A DNA stretch of 64,000 nucleotides from Algibacter sp. L3A6 (GTDB lineage Bacteria > Bacteroidota > Bacteroidia > Flavobacteriales > Flavobacteriaceae), in contig NZ_CP047030.1 in the NCBI RefSeq assembly GCF_009796825.1, forward strand, positions 2,336,001 through 2,400,000. The letters are read 5' to 3'. Position 1 is the stretch's first letter. The number at the start of each line of letters is the position of its first letter. Shown one piece after another: positions 63,324-64,000 of the stretch. The notes below the pieces were generated by a model that was not told where the DNA came from, did no database searches, and saw only the letters and a list, made by a program, of their open reading frames with translations. A program made the translations under genes and the position numbers.

Positions 63324-64000
63324 CTATAAACCTTTATATTTTTCAATAGCTTCTCTAATTTTTTCAATTCTATTATCTGGGTCAGGGTGTGTGCTTTTAA
63401 ACTCTGGAACACGATTTGGTCCCGCAGCAGCTTTCAATATTTCCATAACGCCAATCATTTCTTCAGGATTGTAACCTGCTTTTAGCATAAAGCGGACACC
63501 TAATTCATCACTTTCAAGTTCATCATCACGCCCGTTTGTAAGTAATGTGTTTTGTCCAATACCACTAACTAGGCCTCCCATGTCTGCACCTACAGAGCCG
63601 GCAGTGGTTAAGCCCTGCCAATATTCACTCTCAGCAATACGTTCTGCACTATGGCGCCCAAGAACGTGACCAACCTCATGACCTAGAACACCAGCTAACT
63701 GATCTTCATTTTCTAATTGAGAAAACAAAGCGTATGTAATAAATATTTGACCACCTGGAAGAGCAAATGCGTTAATTGTGTTTGGGTCGGCAAGTAAATG
63801 AAATTCATATTTGTAAGGTGTTTCCCTTGCAATGCTATTATTTATTAATTTGTTTCCAACGTTATCAACCAATGCTTGATATTGATTGTTTTCATGTAGG
63901 CCCCCATGCTGCTGTGCCATTTGCGGGGCACTTTGTAAACCAATAGCAATTTCTTCATTGGCATTCATCGAAATAGTTTGAGTTCTACCCGTGTATGGAT
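63324..64000 (-). CDS. M48 family metalloprotease (partial, cut at window edge)
   Basis: The zinc motif HEVGH is preserved in LGHEVGHVLGRH, and ESDELGVRF gives the third ligand region. The reading frame continues upstream of the ATG at 63968 (as PYTGRTQTIS) to the window end, so the true start and the signal peptide lie outside. Such proteins are periplasmic or membrane-anchored peptidases with quality-control roles. The C-terminal part is complete. Confidence 0.85.
   Translation of the reverse strand, partial: PYTGRTQTISMNANEEIAIGLQSAPQMAQQHGGLHENNQYQALVDNVGNKLINNSIARETPYKYEFHLLADPNTINAFALPGGQIFITYALFSQLENEDQLAGVLGHEVGHVLGRHSAERIAESEYWQGLTTAGSVGADMGGLVSGIGQNTLLTNGRDDELESDELGVRFMLKAGYNPEEMIGVMEILKAAAGPNRVPEFKSTHPDPDNRIEKIREAIEKYKGL

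Noticed and set aside
1..64000. CRISPR array, prophage, insertion sequence, rRNA operon
   Set aside because: I saw no regularly spaced repeats, transposase or integrase motif, phage structural gene or rRNA sequence.

Overview
The window is AT-rich DNA from a marine-type Flavobacteriaceae (Bacteroidota) chromosome. The evidence is two SusC/SusD pairs, type IX secretion and gliding genes in the order murF-gldJ-porU-porV, TAnnTTTG promoter boxes, A-rich leaders in place of Shine-Dalgarno sites, and many flavobacterial families (DUF4302, DUF547, YwqK/MORN, NhaD). No phage, insertion sequence, CRISPR array or rRNA operon is visible. The gene content is mostly chromosomal core and nutrient uptake, with one accessory patch at about 20.8-24.6 kb. 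No gene-free stretch exceeds about 300 bases.

Layout. 0-8 kb: RNase HII, then an operon of SusC, SusD, a zinc-metallopeptidase lipoprotein and a DUF4302 lipoprotein, closed by two terminators. 8-16 kb: a putative porin, then a tightly packed minus-strand operon of FAD oxidoreductase, polyferredoxin-type membrane protein, MORN-repeat protein and two family-2 glycosyltransferases. 16-20.7 kb: a plus-strand run of exported proteins (DUF547, beta-barrel, GH113-like glycosidase, lipoprotein, BamA/TamA-like barrel). 20.8-24.6 kb: small genes of unknown function separated by related structured spacers, a lipoprotein broken by a stop codon, and an isolated 50-residue ORF with its own promoter-like box and terminator. 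24.6-29.2 kb: pyruvate carboxylase, a metallophosphatase and a cluster of short dispersed repeats.

30.9-44.8 kb is the most interesting region. It is a minus-strand array with very short gaps or 4-16 base overlaps that carries the arsenosugar biosynthesis families: radical SAM ArsS, its peroxidase-like partner, TIGR04282- and TIGR04283-type transferases, a purine nucleoside phosphorylase and a rhodanese. With them are a SusC/SusD pair, a sodium:solute symporter, a fatty-acid-hydroxylase/sterol-desaturase family membrane protein, a DUF547 lipoprotein and a metallophosphatase-like protein with altered metal ligands. The arsenite methyltransferase ArsM that normally partners ArsS is not in the window. 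The array therefore looks like an organoarsenic uptake and conversion system; the transported substrate is inferred, not shown.

44.9-64 kb: acyl-CoA dehydrogenase, anhydro-MurNAc kinase, a frameshifted glutamate/leucine-type dehydrogenase, NhaD, ExbB-ExbD-TonB (energy for the SusC transporters), FolC, two identical tRNA-Val(TAC) genes each with a terminator, a PAS-LuxR regulator, MurF, GldJ, PorU, PorV and the C-terminal part of an M48 peptidase cut by the window edge.
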